DNA of 64,000 nucleotides, taken from NCBI RefSeq assembly GCF_002257565.1, contig NZ_CP022736.1, positions 186,001 through 250,000 on the forward strand, given 5' to 3'. This document shows, one piece after another, positions 16,908-25,890 of this stretch. Within the stretch, counting starts at the first letter, position 1; every line of letters begins with the position of its first letter. The translations under genes and the position numbers were made by a program. The notes beneath the pieces are model-generated. The model was not told the origin of the DNA. It ran no database searches and was given only the letters and a program-made list of their open reading frames with translations. The DNA is from Herbaspirillum sp. meg3. Its GTDB lineage: Bacteria; Pseudomonadota; Gammaproteobacteria; Burkholderiales; Burkholderiaceae_D.

Positions 16908-19900
16908 ATGTCAATGGTCGAGTTGGCGCTGCGTCGCCCGTACACCTTTATTGTGATGGCGATGCTGATCGTGCTGTCCACGCCGCTTGTCCTCATGAAA
17001 ATGGCAACGGACATTTTCCCGGAAATCAATATTCCGGTCATCAGTATCATCTGGAACTACAACGGTCTGTCCGCGCAGGAAATGGGGCAGCGTATCGCTT
17101 CTCAGAACGAGCGCGGCCTGACCACCGTGGTCAGCGATATCGAGCACATCGAATCGCAATCGCTGGCCGGCGTGTCCGTGATCAAGGTGTTCTTTCAGCC
17201 TACCGCCAATATCCAGAACGCCATCGCCCAGACGGTCGCGTCGGTGCAATCGCAGTTGCGCCAGCTACCGCCAGGCATCACCCCGCCGCTGGTGATCAAG
17301 TATTCCGCATCCAGTATCCCCGTCATGCAGCTGGCGCTGTCTAGCCCGACGCTGCCTGAGCAATCGTTGTTCGACGCTGCCGTCAACACACTGCGTCCGC
17401 AGCTCATCACGATTCCCGGCGTCGCCGTGCCTTTCCCTTACGGCGGTAAAACCCGTTTGATCTCCGTCGATCTGGACACCCAGGCGCTGCAGGCGCGCGG
17501 CCTGTCGCCGGTGGACGTCGTCAACGCCGTTAATACCCAAAATCTGATTCTGCCGTCCGGTACCGCCAAGTTCGGTGGCACCGAATACACCATCAAGATG
17601 AACGGTTCGCCGGAAGCGGTGAGCGGGCTGAATGACTTGCCGGTACGTACCGCCAATGGTGCAACGACCTATCTGCGCGACGTCGCTTACGTACGCGACG
17701 GCTTCTCGCCGCAAACCAACGTGGTGCGCCAGGACGGCGTGCGCGGCGTCCTGTTGTCCGTGCTGAAAAACGGTGGCGCCTCCACGCTGGACATCGTCAA
17801 CAACCTGCGCGCGCTGCTGCCGCAAGCGCAGCAGACCATGCCGGCTGACGTCAAGATCACGCCGCTGTTCGACCAGTCGCTGTTCGTGAAGGCCGCGGTC
17901 AAGGGCGTGGTCGCCGAAGCGTTGATCGCTGCGGGCCTGACTGCAGCGATGGTGTTGCTGTTTCTCGGCAACTGGCGCAGCACGGTGATCATCGCGGTCA
18001 CGATTCCATTGTCGATTCTGGCTTCGATACTGGTGCTCTACATGCTCGGCGAAACGCTCAATCTGATGACACTGGGGGGCCTTGCGCTCTCGGTCGGTAT
18101 TCTGGTCGACCAGGCGATTGTGACGATTGAGAATATCGAGCGGCACATGCACATGGGCAAACCGCTGCATGATTCCATCATCGTCGGCGCGGGTGAAATC
18201 GGTGTGCCGGCCTTCGTCTCGACCGTCTGTATTTGTATCGTGTTTGTGCCGATGTTCTTCTTGTCGGGTGTGGCGCGCTTCCTGTTCGTGCCGCTGGCCG
18301 AAGCGGTGGTGTTCGCGATGGCGGCGTCTTATATCTTGTCGCGTACGCTGGTGCCGACACTGGTGATGCTGTTGATGAACAACGCCCATGGCGCCGACGA
18401 CGGCGGCAAGCCAAGTTTGCTCCAGCGTTTGTATCGCGGCTTCGATGCACGCTTTGAGCGCGTGCGTCGTGCCTATACGCTGGTGCTGTCTTCGCTGCTG
18501 GCGCATCGTCGCCGTTTCGCGCTGGCCTTCCTCGCTTTCTGCGTGTTGTCTTGTTTGCTGTATCCCTTCCTCGGCCGCGACTTTTTCCCGAACGTTGACG
18601 GTGGCCAGATCCGCCTGCACATGCGTGCACCAACCGGCACGCGTATCGAAGAGACGGCGCGCATCGCCGACCAAGTGGAGTCCGTCATTCGCGAAATGAT
18701 TCCCGCCAGCGAACTGGAAACCGTGCTCGACAATATCGGCGTACCCAACAGCGGTATCAATCTGTCGTACAGCAATGCCGGCACCATTGGTACGCTCGAC
18801 GGTGAAATTCTGATGTCGCTGCATGAAGGCCATCGTCCGACCGAGCAACTGGTCAGTATGCTGCGCGCCGAATTGCCGAAGCGTTTCCCCGGCATCGAGT
18901 TCTTCTTTCAACCTGCCGACATCGTCACGCAGATCCTGAACTTTGGTTTGCCGGCGGCGATTGACGTCCAGTTCACCGGGCCCAATCTGCAACAGAACGC
19001 CCAGCTGGCCGCCGAACTGACCAAGCAGATCCGTCAGATCCCCGGAGCAGTCGACGCCCACGTGCATCAGCGTCTGGATGGCCCGGCACTGGATATGCAA
19101 ATGGATCGCACGCGTTTGCAGCAGTACGGTTTGTCCGCCGCCAACGTCGGCCAGAATGTGCTGATCGCCTTGTCGGGAAGCTCGCAGACGACACCAGCTT
19201 TCTGGCTCAATCCACAGAACGGTGTGGTCTATAACGTCGCGGTGCAGTCGCCGCAATACCGTGTCGACTCGCTCGATTCGCTGCTGAGCATCCCGGTCGG
19301 TGCAGGTGGTGTCGGCACCGCGACGGGCGCGCCGACCAACACACAATTGCTGGGCAATCTGGTGGACGTCAAGCAAGGACGTCAACCGGCGATTGCGTCG
19401 CGCTACAACATCCTGCCGGCAATCGACGTGTTCGTCAGCGTGCAGGGCACCGACCTTGCCACGGTTGCCGGCAAAGTCAGCAAGCTGGTTGAAGAGATGA
19501 AACCCAAGCTGCCGCGCGGCAGCCAGATCGTGATCCGCGGTCAGGTGCAGACCATGCAGTCTTCCTTCATCGGCCTGGGTGTCGGTCTGGCGATGGCGAT
19601 CGTGCTGGTCTATCTGCTGGTGGTGGTCAACTTCCAGTCGTGGATCGATGCGGCGATCATTATTGCGGCTTTGCCCGCAGCGTTGGCGGGGATTGCCTGG
19701 ATGCTCTTCATCACCGGCACCACGCTGTCGGTGCCTGCATTGACGGGAGCCATCATGACCATGGGGGTCGCGACCGCCAACAGTATTCTGATCGTGTCGT
19801 TTGCACGTCAGCGCAAGGATGAAGGCGCGACGCCGCTGGCGGCAGCGCTGGAGTCCGGCGCCACGCGTATCCGTCCGGTGCTGATGACGGCGCTGGCGAT

Positions 19901-20150
19901 GATCATCGGGATGATCCCGATGGCGCTGGGTCTGGGAGAAGGTGCGGAACAAAATGCACCGCTCGGCCGTGCCGTGATCGGCGGCTTGATCTTCGCTACC
20001 GTATCGACTTTATTTTTCGTTCCCGTCGTTTTCGCGGGCGTTCATCAACGACTGGCACGCCGCAAAGAAGCGCGTCAGGATCACGGGCATGGGCCGGTCG
20101 ACAGCAATGGCAGTACGCCACCACAGCCGCCTCAGCCTCAGCAGCCGTAA
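16908..20150 (+). CDS. RND-family efflux permease (HAE1 type)
   Basis: A 1080-residue inner-membrane transporter with 12 predicted helices and two large periplasmic loops. The N-terminal LALRRPYTFIVMAMLIVL helix and the TM4 segment GLALSVGILVDQAIVTIENIERH (given in part) are family hallmarks. In AcrB TM4 carries an Asp pair (D407/D408); here it reads Asp401-Gln402. The TM10 lysine (K940 of AcrB) is Ala957 in VATANSILIVSFA. Proton coupling must therefore use other residues, or the protein belongs to a divergent subfamily. A fusion protein and an outer-membrane lipoprotein follow in the same operon. The C-terminal tail is Pro/Gln-rich. Confidence 0.93.
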   Translation: MSMVELALRRPYTFIVMAMLIVLSTPLVLMKMATDIFPEINIPVISIIWNYNGLSAQEMGQRIASQNERGLTTVVSDIEHIESQSLAGVSVIKVFFQPTANIQNAIAQTVASVQSQLRQLPPGITPPLVIKYSASSIPVMQLALSSPTLPEQSLFDAAVNTLRPQLITIPGVAVPFPYGGKTRLISVDLDTQALQARGLSPVDVVNAVNTQNLILPSGTAKFGGTEYTIKMNGSPEAVSGLNDLPVRTANGATTYLRDVAYVRDGFSPQTNVVRQDGVRGVLLSVLKNGGASTLDIVNNLRALLPQAQQTMPADVKITPLFDQSLFVKAAVKGVVAEALIAAGLTAAMVLLFLGNWRSTVIIAVTIPLSILASILVLYMLGETLNLMTLGGLALSVGILVDQAIVTIENIERHMHMGKPLHDSIIVGAGEIGVPAFVSTVCICIVFVPMFFLSGVARFLFVPLAEAVVFAMAASYILSRTLVPTLVMLLMNNAHGADDGGKPSLLQRLYRGFDARFERVRRAYTLVLSSLLAHRRRFALAFLAFCVLSCLLYPFLGRDFFPNVDGGQIRLHMRAPTGTRIEETARIADQVESVIREMIPASELETVLDNIGVPNSGINLSYSNAGTIGTLDGEILMSLHEGHRPTEQLVSMLRAELPKRFPGIEFFFQPADIVTQILNFGLPAAIDVQFTGPNLQQNAQLAAELTKQIRQIPGAVDAHVHQRLDGPALDMQMDRTRLQQYGLSAANVGQNVLIALSGSSQTTPAFWLNPQNGVVYNVAVQSPQYRVDSLDSLLSIPVGAGGVGTATGAPTNTQLLGNLVDVKQGRQPAIASRYNILPAIDVFVSVQGTDLATVAGKVSKLVEEMKPKLPRGSQIVIRGQVQTMQSSFIGLGVGLAMAIVLVYLLVVVNFQSWIDAAIIIAALPAALAGIAWMLFITGTTLSVPALTGAIMTMGVATANSILIVSFARQRKDEGATPLAAALESGATRIRPVLMTALAMIIGMIPMALGLGEGAEQNAPLGRAVIGGLIFATVSTLFFVPVVFAGVHQRLARRKEARQDHGHGPVDSNGSTPPQPPQPQQP

Positions 20151-20166
20151 CAGGAGATAGGAAGCA

Positions 20167-21432
20167 ATGTCGCAAGAACGTCATTCTCAACTCGGCATCC
20201 ATCCCGTGGATCCGGATGCATCCGGCGAGCTGCTGAAACGCCAGCAGGTCGTACGCCGTACCAAGATCGTCATGGTCGTGGTGCTGGTGCTGCTCGCCGT
20301 GGGTGCCGCCCGCACCGTCATCAGCCGCGTCTACAATGCACGCGAACTGGAAGCCGGGACAGCGGAGCGCGCCAAGCAATATGTCAAGACCGCCATCGCC
20401 AAAAGCAGCGACGCCGGTCAGACGCTGTCGTTGCCCGGTACGCTGCAAGGCTTTGTACAGTCGCCGATCTCGGCGCGGGCTGCAGGTTATCTGAAACGCT
20501 GGCACAAGGACATCGGCAGCCGCGTCGAAAAGGGCGAGCTGCTGGCTGAACTTGATACGCCGGAAATCGACCAGCAATTGTCGCAGGCCATCGCTGCACG
20601 TCAGCAAGCTGCATCCAGCCTGGAACTGGCCAAGAGTACAGTCGATCGCTGGGAAGCACTGCGCAAGAAAGACGCCGTCTCGCAACAGGAACTCGACGAG
20701 CGCCGCAGCGGTTATTCGCAAGCACGTTCCAACCTTGCCGCAGCTGACGCCAACGTGGAACGCCTGCGTCAGGTGGAGGGCTTCAAACGCATCGTCGCAC
20801 CGTTCGCCGGCGTGATCACACGCCGTAACGTCGACGTAGGGGATCTGATTGATCCGGGTGCCGGCGGCGGCGCAGGGCGTGCCTTGTTCACGCTGGCGCA
20901 GACCGATCCGCTGCGCGTGTACATCAATGTGCCGCAGTCCTATGCCAACCTGATCAAACAGGGGCAGAAGGTTGTCGTGACGCAATCCGAACTGCGCGGC
21001 AAGAGTTTTGAGGGCAAGGTTGTCCGCACCGCGGCATCGATCGACGTCAGCACGCGCACCATGCAGGTGGAAGTGTCGTTACCGAACGCCGATGGCGTCT
21101 TGTTACCGGGCGCCTTCGTCCAGGTGGCTTTGCCGCTGAAGCCGAGCGGTGTGCTGGTGGTCTCCACCGATACGCTGATTTTCCGCCGTGACGGCAGTCT
21201 CGTGGCGGTCGTCGACGACAAGAACCGGGTGCATCTGAAACGCGTGCAGCTCGGCCGCAACTATGGCCAGACCGTGGAAATCCTTGATGGCATTACCGGC
21301 ACCGAACGTCTGATTCTCAATCCGTCCGATTCTGTGGCGGAAGGTGACGAGGTTGCCTTGGCTCCCGAAACCAAACCGGCGGCGAATCCGGCAAAGGCGG
21401 ACGGTAAGCCAGCTGAACAAGGCAAGTCGTGA
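20167..21432 (+). CDS. RND efflux periplasmic adaptor (membrane fusion protein)
   Basis: A 421-residue AcrA/MdtA-like subunit with one N-terminal membrane helix (about residues 33-50) in place of a lipobox. The lipoyl half-motif ISARAAGYLKRWHKDIGSRV, a helical hairpin and the second half FKRIVAPFAGVITRRNVDVGDL occur in order, followed by the beta-barrel and membrane-proximal domains. It starts 16 bases after the permease behind a GGAGATAGGA site, and its stop overlaps the next start (TGATG). Confidence 0.93.
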   Translation: MSQERHSQLGIHPVDPDASGELLKRQQVVRRTKIVMVVVLVLLAVGAARTVISRVYNARELEAGTAERAKQYVKTAIAKSSDAGQTLSLPGTLQGFVQSPISARAAGYLKRWHKDIGSRVEKGELLAELDTPEIDQQLSQAIAARQQAASSLELAKSTVDRWEALRKKDAVSQQELDERRSGYSQARSNLAAADANVERLRQVEGFKRIVAPFAGVITRRNVDVGDLIDPGAGGGAGRALFTLAQTDPLRVYINVPQSYANLIKQGQKVVVTQSELRGKSFEGKVVRTAASIDVSTRTMQVEVSLPNADGVLLPGAFVQVALPLKPSGVLVVSTDTLIFRRDGSLVAVVDDKNRVHLKRVQLGRNYGQTVEILDGITGTERLILNPSDSVAEGDEVALAPETKPAANPAKADGKPAEQGKS

Positions 21433-22886
21433 TGAAGCTGCGCCTGCATCCGATTGCTGCGGCCTCTGTCATTGCCGTTATGCTGAGCGCCACCATGTTG
21501 GCGGGCTGCGCAGTGGGCCCTGATTACCGCAAGCCTGACGTCGACATGCCGGTCACCTGGCAACTCGATGCGCCGTGGCGTCAGGGTACGCCGAGCGACA
21601 CGCACGCCAAGGGCGCGTGGTGGGAACGTTTCGGCGACGCCAAACTGAACGCCTTGCAGGAACAGGCGCTTTCCGGCAACCAGACGCTGGCGTTTGCCGC
21701 TGCGCGGCTGACGCAGGCACGCGCTACCGCCAATTCGGTTTCGGCCGGCATGTATCCGCAAGTGAGCACCGGCGTGCGCGCCTCGCGTTTGCGCATCGCC
21801 GGCAACCGGCCGCTGACCAACTACAACTCGCCCAACTTCGCCACGGTGCAGAATGATTTTGCGTTGGGGCTCAATACCAGCTACGAGGTCGATCTGTTCG
21901 GCCGCGTGCAGCGCAATGTCGAAGGTGCCCGTGCCTCCGCCGAGCAATCCGCCGCGGATCTGGAAAACACGCGCCTGCTGCTGAGTGCCGATCTGGCGAC
22001 CAATTACTTCAACCTGCGTGAACTGGACGTGGAACTCGACGTGCTGTCGCGTTCCATTGAGTTGCAACGCAAGGCGCTGGAATTGGCGACCTCGCGCCAT
22101 GATCTCGGCGCCACTTCCGGTCTGGATGTCGCTCAGCAACAAGCCCTGCTCGACACCACGCTGACGCAAGTGGATGTGCTGCGCAAGGCGCGCTCGCAAT
22201 ATGAACATGCCATCGCGACGCTGACCGGCACTCCTGCACCCAACTTCTCCTTGCCGCCTGCAATGGCGCCGATGACACCGCCTGCAGTACCGATCGGCAT
22301 ACCATCCGATTTGTTGGAACGCCGTCCCGATATCGCTTCTGCAGAGCGCGCCATGGCCGCTTCCAATGCGCAAATCGGCGTGGCCCGTGCAGCGTTTTTC
22401 CCAAGTGTGATGCTGGCGCCATCGTACGGCGTCGACAGCCGTAACATCGAGACCTTGTTCAATGCCCCGAGCGTGGTGTGGTCGTTGGGAGTGTCGCTGA
22501 CGCAGACCCTGTTCGATGGCGGTCGTATCAGCGCCAACGTCGATTTCGCCAAGGGCGGTTATGAAGCCGCTGTCGCCAACTACCGCCGCATCGTGTTGAC
22601 CGCGATGCAGGAAGTGGAAGACGGCATCACCGGTGTCTCGGCATTGGATCGCGCTTATGCGCAGGCGCAGGCTGCGATCGTCTCGGCGCGTCGTGTACTG
22701 GACATCGCCAACAGCCGTTATGAAGGTGGTGTGGCGACCTACCTCGATGTGATCACCGCGCAGCAGTCGCTGCTCAACAGCGAACGCCAGGCGGCGCAGC
22801 TGATGGGGCAGCGCATGCTGACGTCGGTGTTTCTGATCAAGGCCTTGGGTGGCGATTGGCCCGATGCGAAGCTTGCACAAAAATGA
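21432..22886 (+). CDS. Efflux outer-membrane lipoprotein, NodT/OprM type
   Basis: A 484-residue TolC-like subunit with lipobox LAGC (Cys26) followed by AVGPDYRKPDVDMP. Two OEP domains are present, with the linker LLERRPDIASAERAMAASNAQIGVAR (in part). The start overlaps the adaptor stop as TGATG; a GTG one codon earlier is possible. A strong hairpin follows at 22913-22947, closing the three-gene RND operon. Confidence 0.94.
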   Translation: MKLRLHPIAAASVIAVMLSATMLAGCAVGPDYRKPDVDMPVTWQLDAPWRQGTPSDTHAKGAWWERFGDAKLNALQEQALSGNQTLAFAAARLTQARATANSVSAGMYPQVSTGVRASRLRIAGNRPLTNYNSPNFATVQNDFALGLNTSYEVDLFGRVQRNVEGARASAEQSAADLENTRLLLSADLATNYFNLRELDVELDVLSRSIELQRKALELATSRHDLGATSGLDVAQQQALLDTTLTQVDVLRKARSQYEHAIATLTGTPAPNFSLPPAMAPMTPPAVPIGIPSDLLERRPDIASAERAMAASNAQIGVARAAFFPSVMLAPSYGVDSRNIETLFNAPSVVWSLGVSLTQTLFDGGRISANVDFAKGGYEAAVANYRRIVLTAMQEVEDGITGVSALDRAYAQAQAAIVSARRVLDIANSRYEGGVATYLDVITAQQSLLNSERQAAQLMGQRMLTSVFLIKALGGDWPDAKLAQK

Positions 22887-22912
22887 GTAGCTGTTTGCTT
22901 AAGATAAAAAAT

Positions 22913-22947
22913 GCCGCTGCGAAGTAATTCGGAGCGGCGTTTTTTTT
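22913..22947. terminator. Bidirectional terminator between two efflux operons
   Basis: GCCGCT and AGCGGC, with inner CGAA/TTCG pairing around GTAA, form a stem-loop. Eight T follow on the plus strand and ATTTTTTA on the minus strand. It separates the RND operon from the convergent EmrB gene. Confidence 0.88.
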
Positions 22948-23006
22948 GGTTTTACGGCTCTTTTAGGCTCAAAAATGGGGCCTGTTCGTTTTTCAGATGA
23001 GCATCA

Positions 23007-24545
23007 TCAATGCGCCGCCGAAGTATCCGCCACCCGTGTCGGCTTCGGTGCAAACCACACCGCCGTCGCCGCCAGCCCGAACGAGATCGCCGCCATCATG
23101 AAGATGTGATTGGTCGACAGCATGATGCTCTGCGACTGCAAGGTCTGCTCGATGCTGGCCCGCGCCTGATCCAGCGACATGCCGGCTTGCGTCAGTGAGT
23201 TGACGGCATCGCCGAACTGATCGACCAGGCCGGACAATTCGGCGTGATAGTAGATCGATTTGTTTTCCCAACTGGTGTTGACCAGTGAAGTCGCAATCGC
23301 GCCTGACATGGTCCGGCAGAAACTCATCAGACCTGCAGCCGACGCCATCTCCGATTCGTCCACGCTGGCCAGCGCCAGTCCTGTCAAGGGCACGAAGAAC
23401 AGCGGCAGACCGATGCCCTGCAACAGCAGCGGCCAGCCGATCTGGAAGTTGGTCATGTCGGAGGTGTTGAAGCTGCGGAACAAGGTCACCGCACCCAGCC
23501 ACATCACCCCGATAAAGACCAGTTTGCGCGGATCGACCTTGGTCGACATCTTTGCCACAAATGGCGCCGTCATCACCGCGAGGATGCCGCTCATTGCGGT
23601 GGTCTCACCCGAGTGTGTCGCCGTGTAGCCCATATAGCCTTGCAGCCAGAGCGGCGTCAGCACCGTCGCCCCGAAGAACGCGCCAAAGGCGAGACAGATG
23701 GTCGTCACGCTGGCCGAGTAGCCGCGATGGCGGAACACGCGCAGATCGACAATCGGATTGCGCTCGGTCAGCTCCCAGATCATGAAGGCGATGAAACCTG
23801 CAACGGCCACCAGCGCCAGGATGATGATTTCGTTGGAGGCGAACCAATCCTTCTCCTTGCCTTCGTCGAGCATCAGTTGCAAGGCCGCCACCCAGACGAT
23901 CATCAGGATCAGGCCGATTTTGTCGATAGGCAGCTTCAGCAACGGCGACTCGTAGCGCTTGAGCATCTTCCAGCCCATGTAGCCGCACAGCAGCGCCACC
24001 GGCACGTTGATGAAGAAGATGTAAGGCCAGCTGTATTGATCGCACAGCACGCCGCCGAGGATCGGTCCGGCGATTGGTGCAATCAACGTGGTCATTGCCC
24101 ACAAACCGACGGCGGCGGGCGCTTTCTCTTTGGGGAAAATGCGCAGCAACAGGGTTTGCGACAAAGGCATCAGCGGGCCGCCGGCCAGACCTTGCAGCAC
24201 GCGGAAGGCGATCAGCATGCCCAGCGAATTGGCCAGGCCGCACAGCGCAGAAAATACGCCGAACAGGATCATCGATGTGATGAACACGCGCACCGTGCCG
24301 AACCGATTGGCGAGCCAGCCGGTCAGCGGGACGGTGATCGCTTCAGCCACCGCGTACGAGGTAATGACGTAGGTGCCCTGACTTGACGATGCACCAAGCG
24401 CACCGGAAATCGTCGACACCGAAACGTTGGCGATCGTGGTGTCGAGCACCGCGATGAAGTTGGCGGCCGCCAGCAGCAGACCGGCGCCGACCAGCTGCGC
24501 GCCTTCCAGCGGCTTCATGGCCGCATCGGAAAAATTGGATGACAT
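23007..24545 (-). CDS. DHA2-family (EmrB/QacA) multidrug MFS transporter
   Basis: A 512-residue transporter with about 14 helices. The TM1 motif AVLDTTIANVSVSTISGALG and the TM5 motif C (IAGPILGGVLCDQYSW) are standard for EmrB. The ATG at 24545 is preferred because AGGCGG precedes it and it lies just after the EmrA stop; an upstream in-frame start would overlap EmrA. It is the last gene of the minus-strand operon lipoprotein-EmrA-EmrB. Confidence 0.93.
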   Translation of the reverse strand: MSSNFSDAAMKPLEGAQLVGAGLLLAAANFIAVLDTTIANVSVSTISGALGASSSQGTYVITSYAVAEAITVPLTGWLANRFGTVRVFITSMILFGVFSALCGLANSLGMLIAFRVLQGLAGGPLMPLSQTLLLRIFPKEKAPAAVGLWAMTTLIAPIAGPILGGVLCDQYSWPYIFFINVPVALLCGYMGWKMLKRYESPLLKLPIDKIGLILMIVWVAALQLMLDEGKEKDWFASNEIIILALVAVAGFIAFMIWELTERNPIVDLRVFRHRGYSASVTTICLAFGAFFGATVLTPLWLQGYMGYTATHSGETTAMSGILAVMTAPFVAKMSTKVDPRKLVFIGVMWLGAVTLFRSFNTSDMTNFQIGWPLLLQGIGLPLFFVPLTGLALASVDESEMASAAGLMSFCRTMSGAIATSLVNTSWENKSIYYHAELSGLVDQFGDAVNSLTQAGMSLDQARASIEQTLQSQSIMLSTNHIFMMAAISFGLAATAVWFAPKPTRVADTSAAH

Positions 24546-24558
24546 GATTGCCGCCTGA

Positions 24559-25824
24559 TTACAGAGTCGATGCGTTGGCGGGTTTGTTGCCGTCGCTGTT
24601 ACCGTCATTCTTGCCGACAGTCAGCGCGCTGTTGGAGGTCATCGCCGAATTGCCTGCGGTATTGTTATTCGCGGCACCGCTCTTGCCGCGTGTGTCGATC
24701 GACACATCCATCGACAAGCCCACGCTCAGTGGTTGTTGTGCAAGTTCCTTGCTGTCGATGGAGATGCGCACCGGCAGACGTTGCACGACCTTGATCCAGT
24801 TACCGGTGGCGTTTTGCGCCGGGATGACCGCGAACGCAGAACCGGTACCACCGGCAACGCCGATCACGGTACCGTGATATTCCACCGCGCTGCCGTAGAT
24901 GTCGGCCTTCATGGTCACCGGTTGACCCAGGCGCACTTGCGCCAGCTGGCCTTCCTTGAAGTTGGCATCAACGTGCATCAGTCCGGTCGGCACTACCGAC
25001 AACAGTGCCGTGCCGGCCTGCACACGTTGACCGACTTGCACCTGGCGGCGGGCGACGACGCCATCCACGGGAGCGCGCAGTACGGTGCGTTCCAGATCCA
25101 GCTTGGCCTGATCGCGCTTGGCGCGCGCCAGTGTGACTTCCGGATTGGTATCGACGGTGGTGTTGGCGGTCAGCACGGTGCTGGCTTTTTGTGCGCCAAT
25201 GGTTGCGTTGCGGTTGGCGTCAGCCTGAATACGACCGGCTTCGGCGGCTTTCAGGTTGGCTTGCATGGTCAGCACGGTGGTACGGGCGTTGGTGAGTTCT
25301 TCACCCGAAACCGAGCCGGATTTTTCCAGAGCTTCGCGACGGCGCAGATCCAGTTCGGCGCGTTGCAGATCGGCTTGTGCCGACAGCAGTTGTGCGGCTG
25401 AACGTTTTTGTTCCGCTTCGCGTGCCAGTACTTGCGCGGCCAGTCCGGTATCGTTGGCGAAGTAGCCTTGCACGCGGCGTTCCGCACGGCTCAGATCGGC
25501 TTCAGCTTGCGCCAGTGCGAGAGCCGCATCGCGTTTGTCGATGACGACCAGCACGTCACCTTGCTTGACGTATTGCGTATCGACGACTTTGACTTCCGAC
25601 ACGATACCGTTGACGGCAGGTGTCACTTGCGACACTTCGACGGCGGTGTAGGCGTTGTCGGTGGTGACGTAGCGTGAGCCAATGAAATACCAGTAGGTGC
25701 CGTAGCCGATGGCTGCCACGGCGATCACGCCTGCAAAAATGGTGAACAGCTTCTTGCGCTTGCCGGGTGCGTTGTCTGTGCTGGCGGCGATGGTTTGAAT
25801 TGCTTGAGAATCACTGTGTGACAT
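24559..25824 (-). CDS. HlyD/EmrA-type membrane fusion protein
   Basis: A 421-residue adaptor. One membrane helix (about 26-47) is followed by the signature TTDNAYTAVEVSQVTPAV, a long coiled-coil hairpin and the second lipoyl half APVDGVVARRQVQVGQRV. The C-terminal 40 residues are rich in Asn, Ser and Gly. It is encoded between the lipoprotein gene and EmrB in one operon. Confidence 0.93.
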   Translation of the reverse strand: MSHSDSQAIQTIAASTDNAPGKRKKLFTIFAGVIAVAAIGYGTYWYFIGSRYVTTDNAYTAVEVSQVTPAVNGIVSEVKVVDTQYVKQGDVLVVIDKRDAALALAQAEADLSRAERRVQGYFANDTGLAAQVLAREAEQKRSAAQLLSAQADLQRAELDLRRREALEKSGSVSGEELTNARTTVLTMQANLKAAEAGRIQADANRNATIGAQKASTVLTANTTVDTNPEVTLARAKRDQAKLDLERTVLRAPVDGVVARRQVQVGQRVQAGTALLSVVPTGLMHVDANFKEGQLAQVRLGQPVTMKADIYGSAVEYHGTVIGVAGGTGSAFAVIPAQNATGNWIKVVQRLPVRISIDSKELAQQPLSVGLSMDVSIDTRGKSGAANNNTAGNSAMTSNSALTVGKNDGNSDGNKPANASTL

Positions 25825-25890
25825 GACGGTTCCTTGTATCTTGTTGAATTCGATTGCTCGATGTTTAGACTTGTGTGCGGTCGCAGCAGA

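Noticed and set aside
17265..19952. 895-residue open frame on the minus strand across the RND permease
   Set aside because: It lies fully antisense to a convincing RND permease, is rich in His, Arg, Gln and Asp as expected of a GC-rich shadow frame, and shows no domain.
21261..22880. 539-residue open frame antisense to the RND lipoprotein gene
   Set aside because: Composition is that of a shadow, and the opposite strand encodes a clear OEP lipoprotein.
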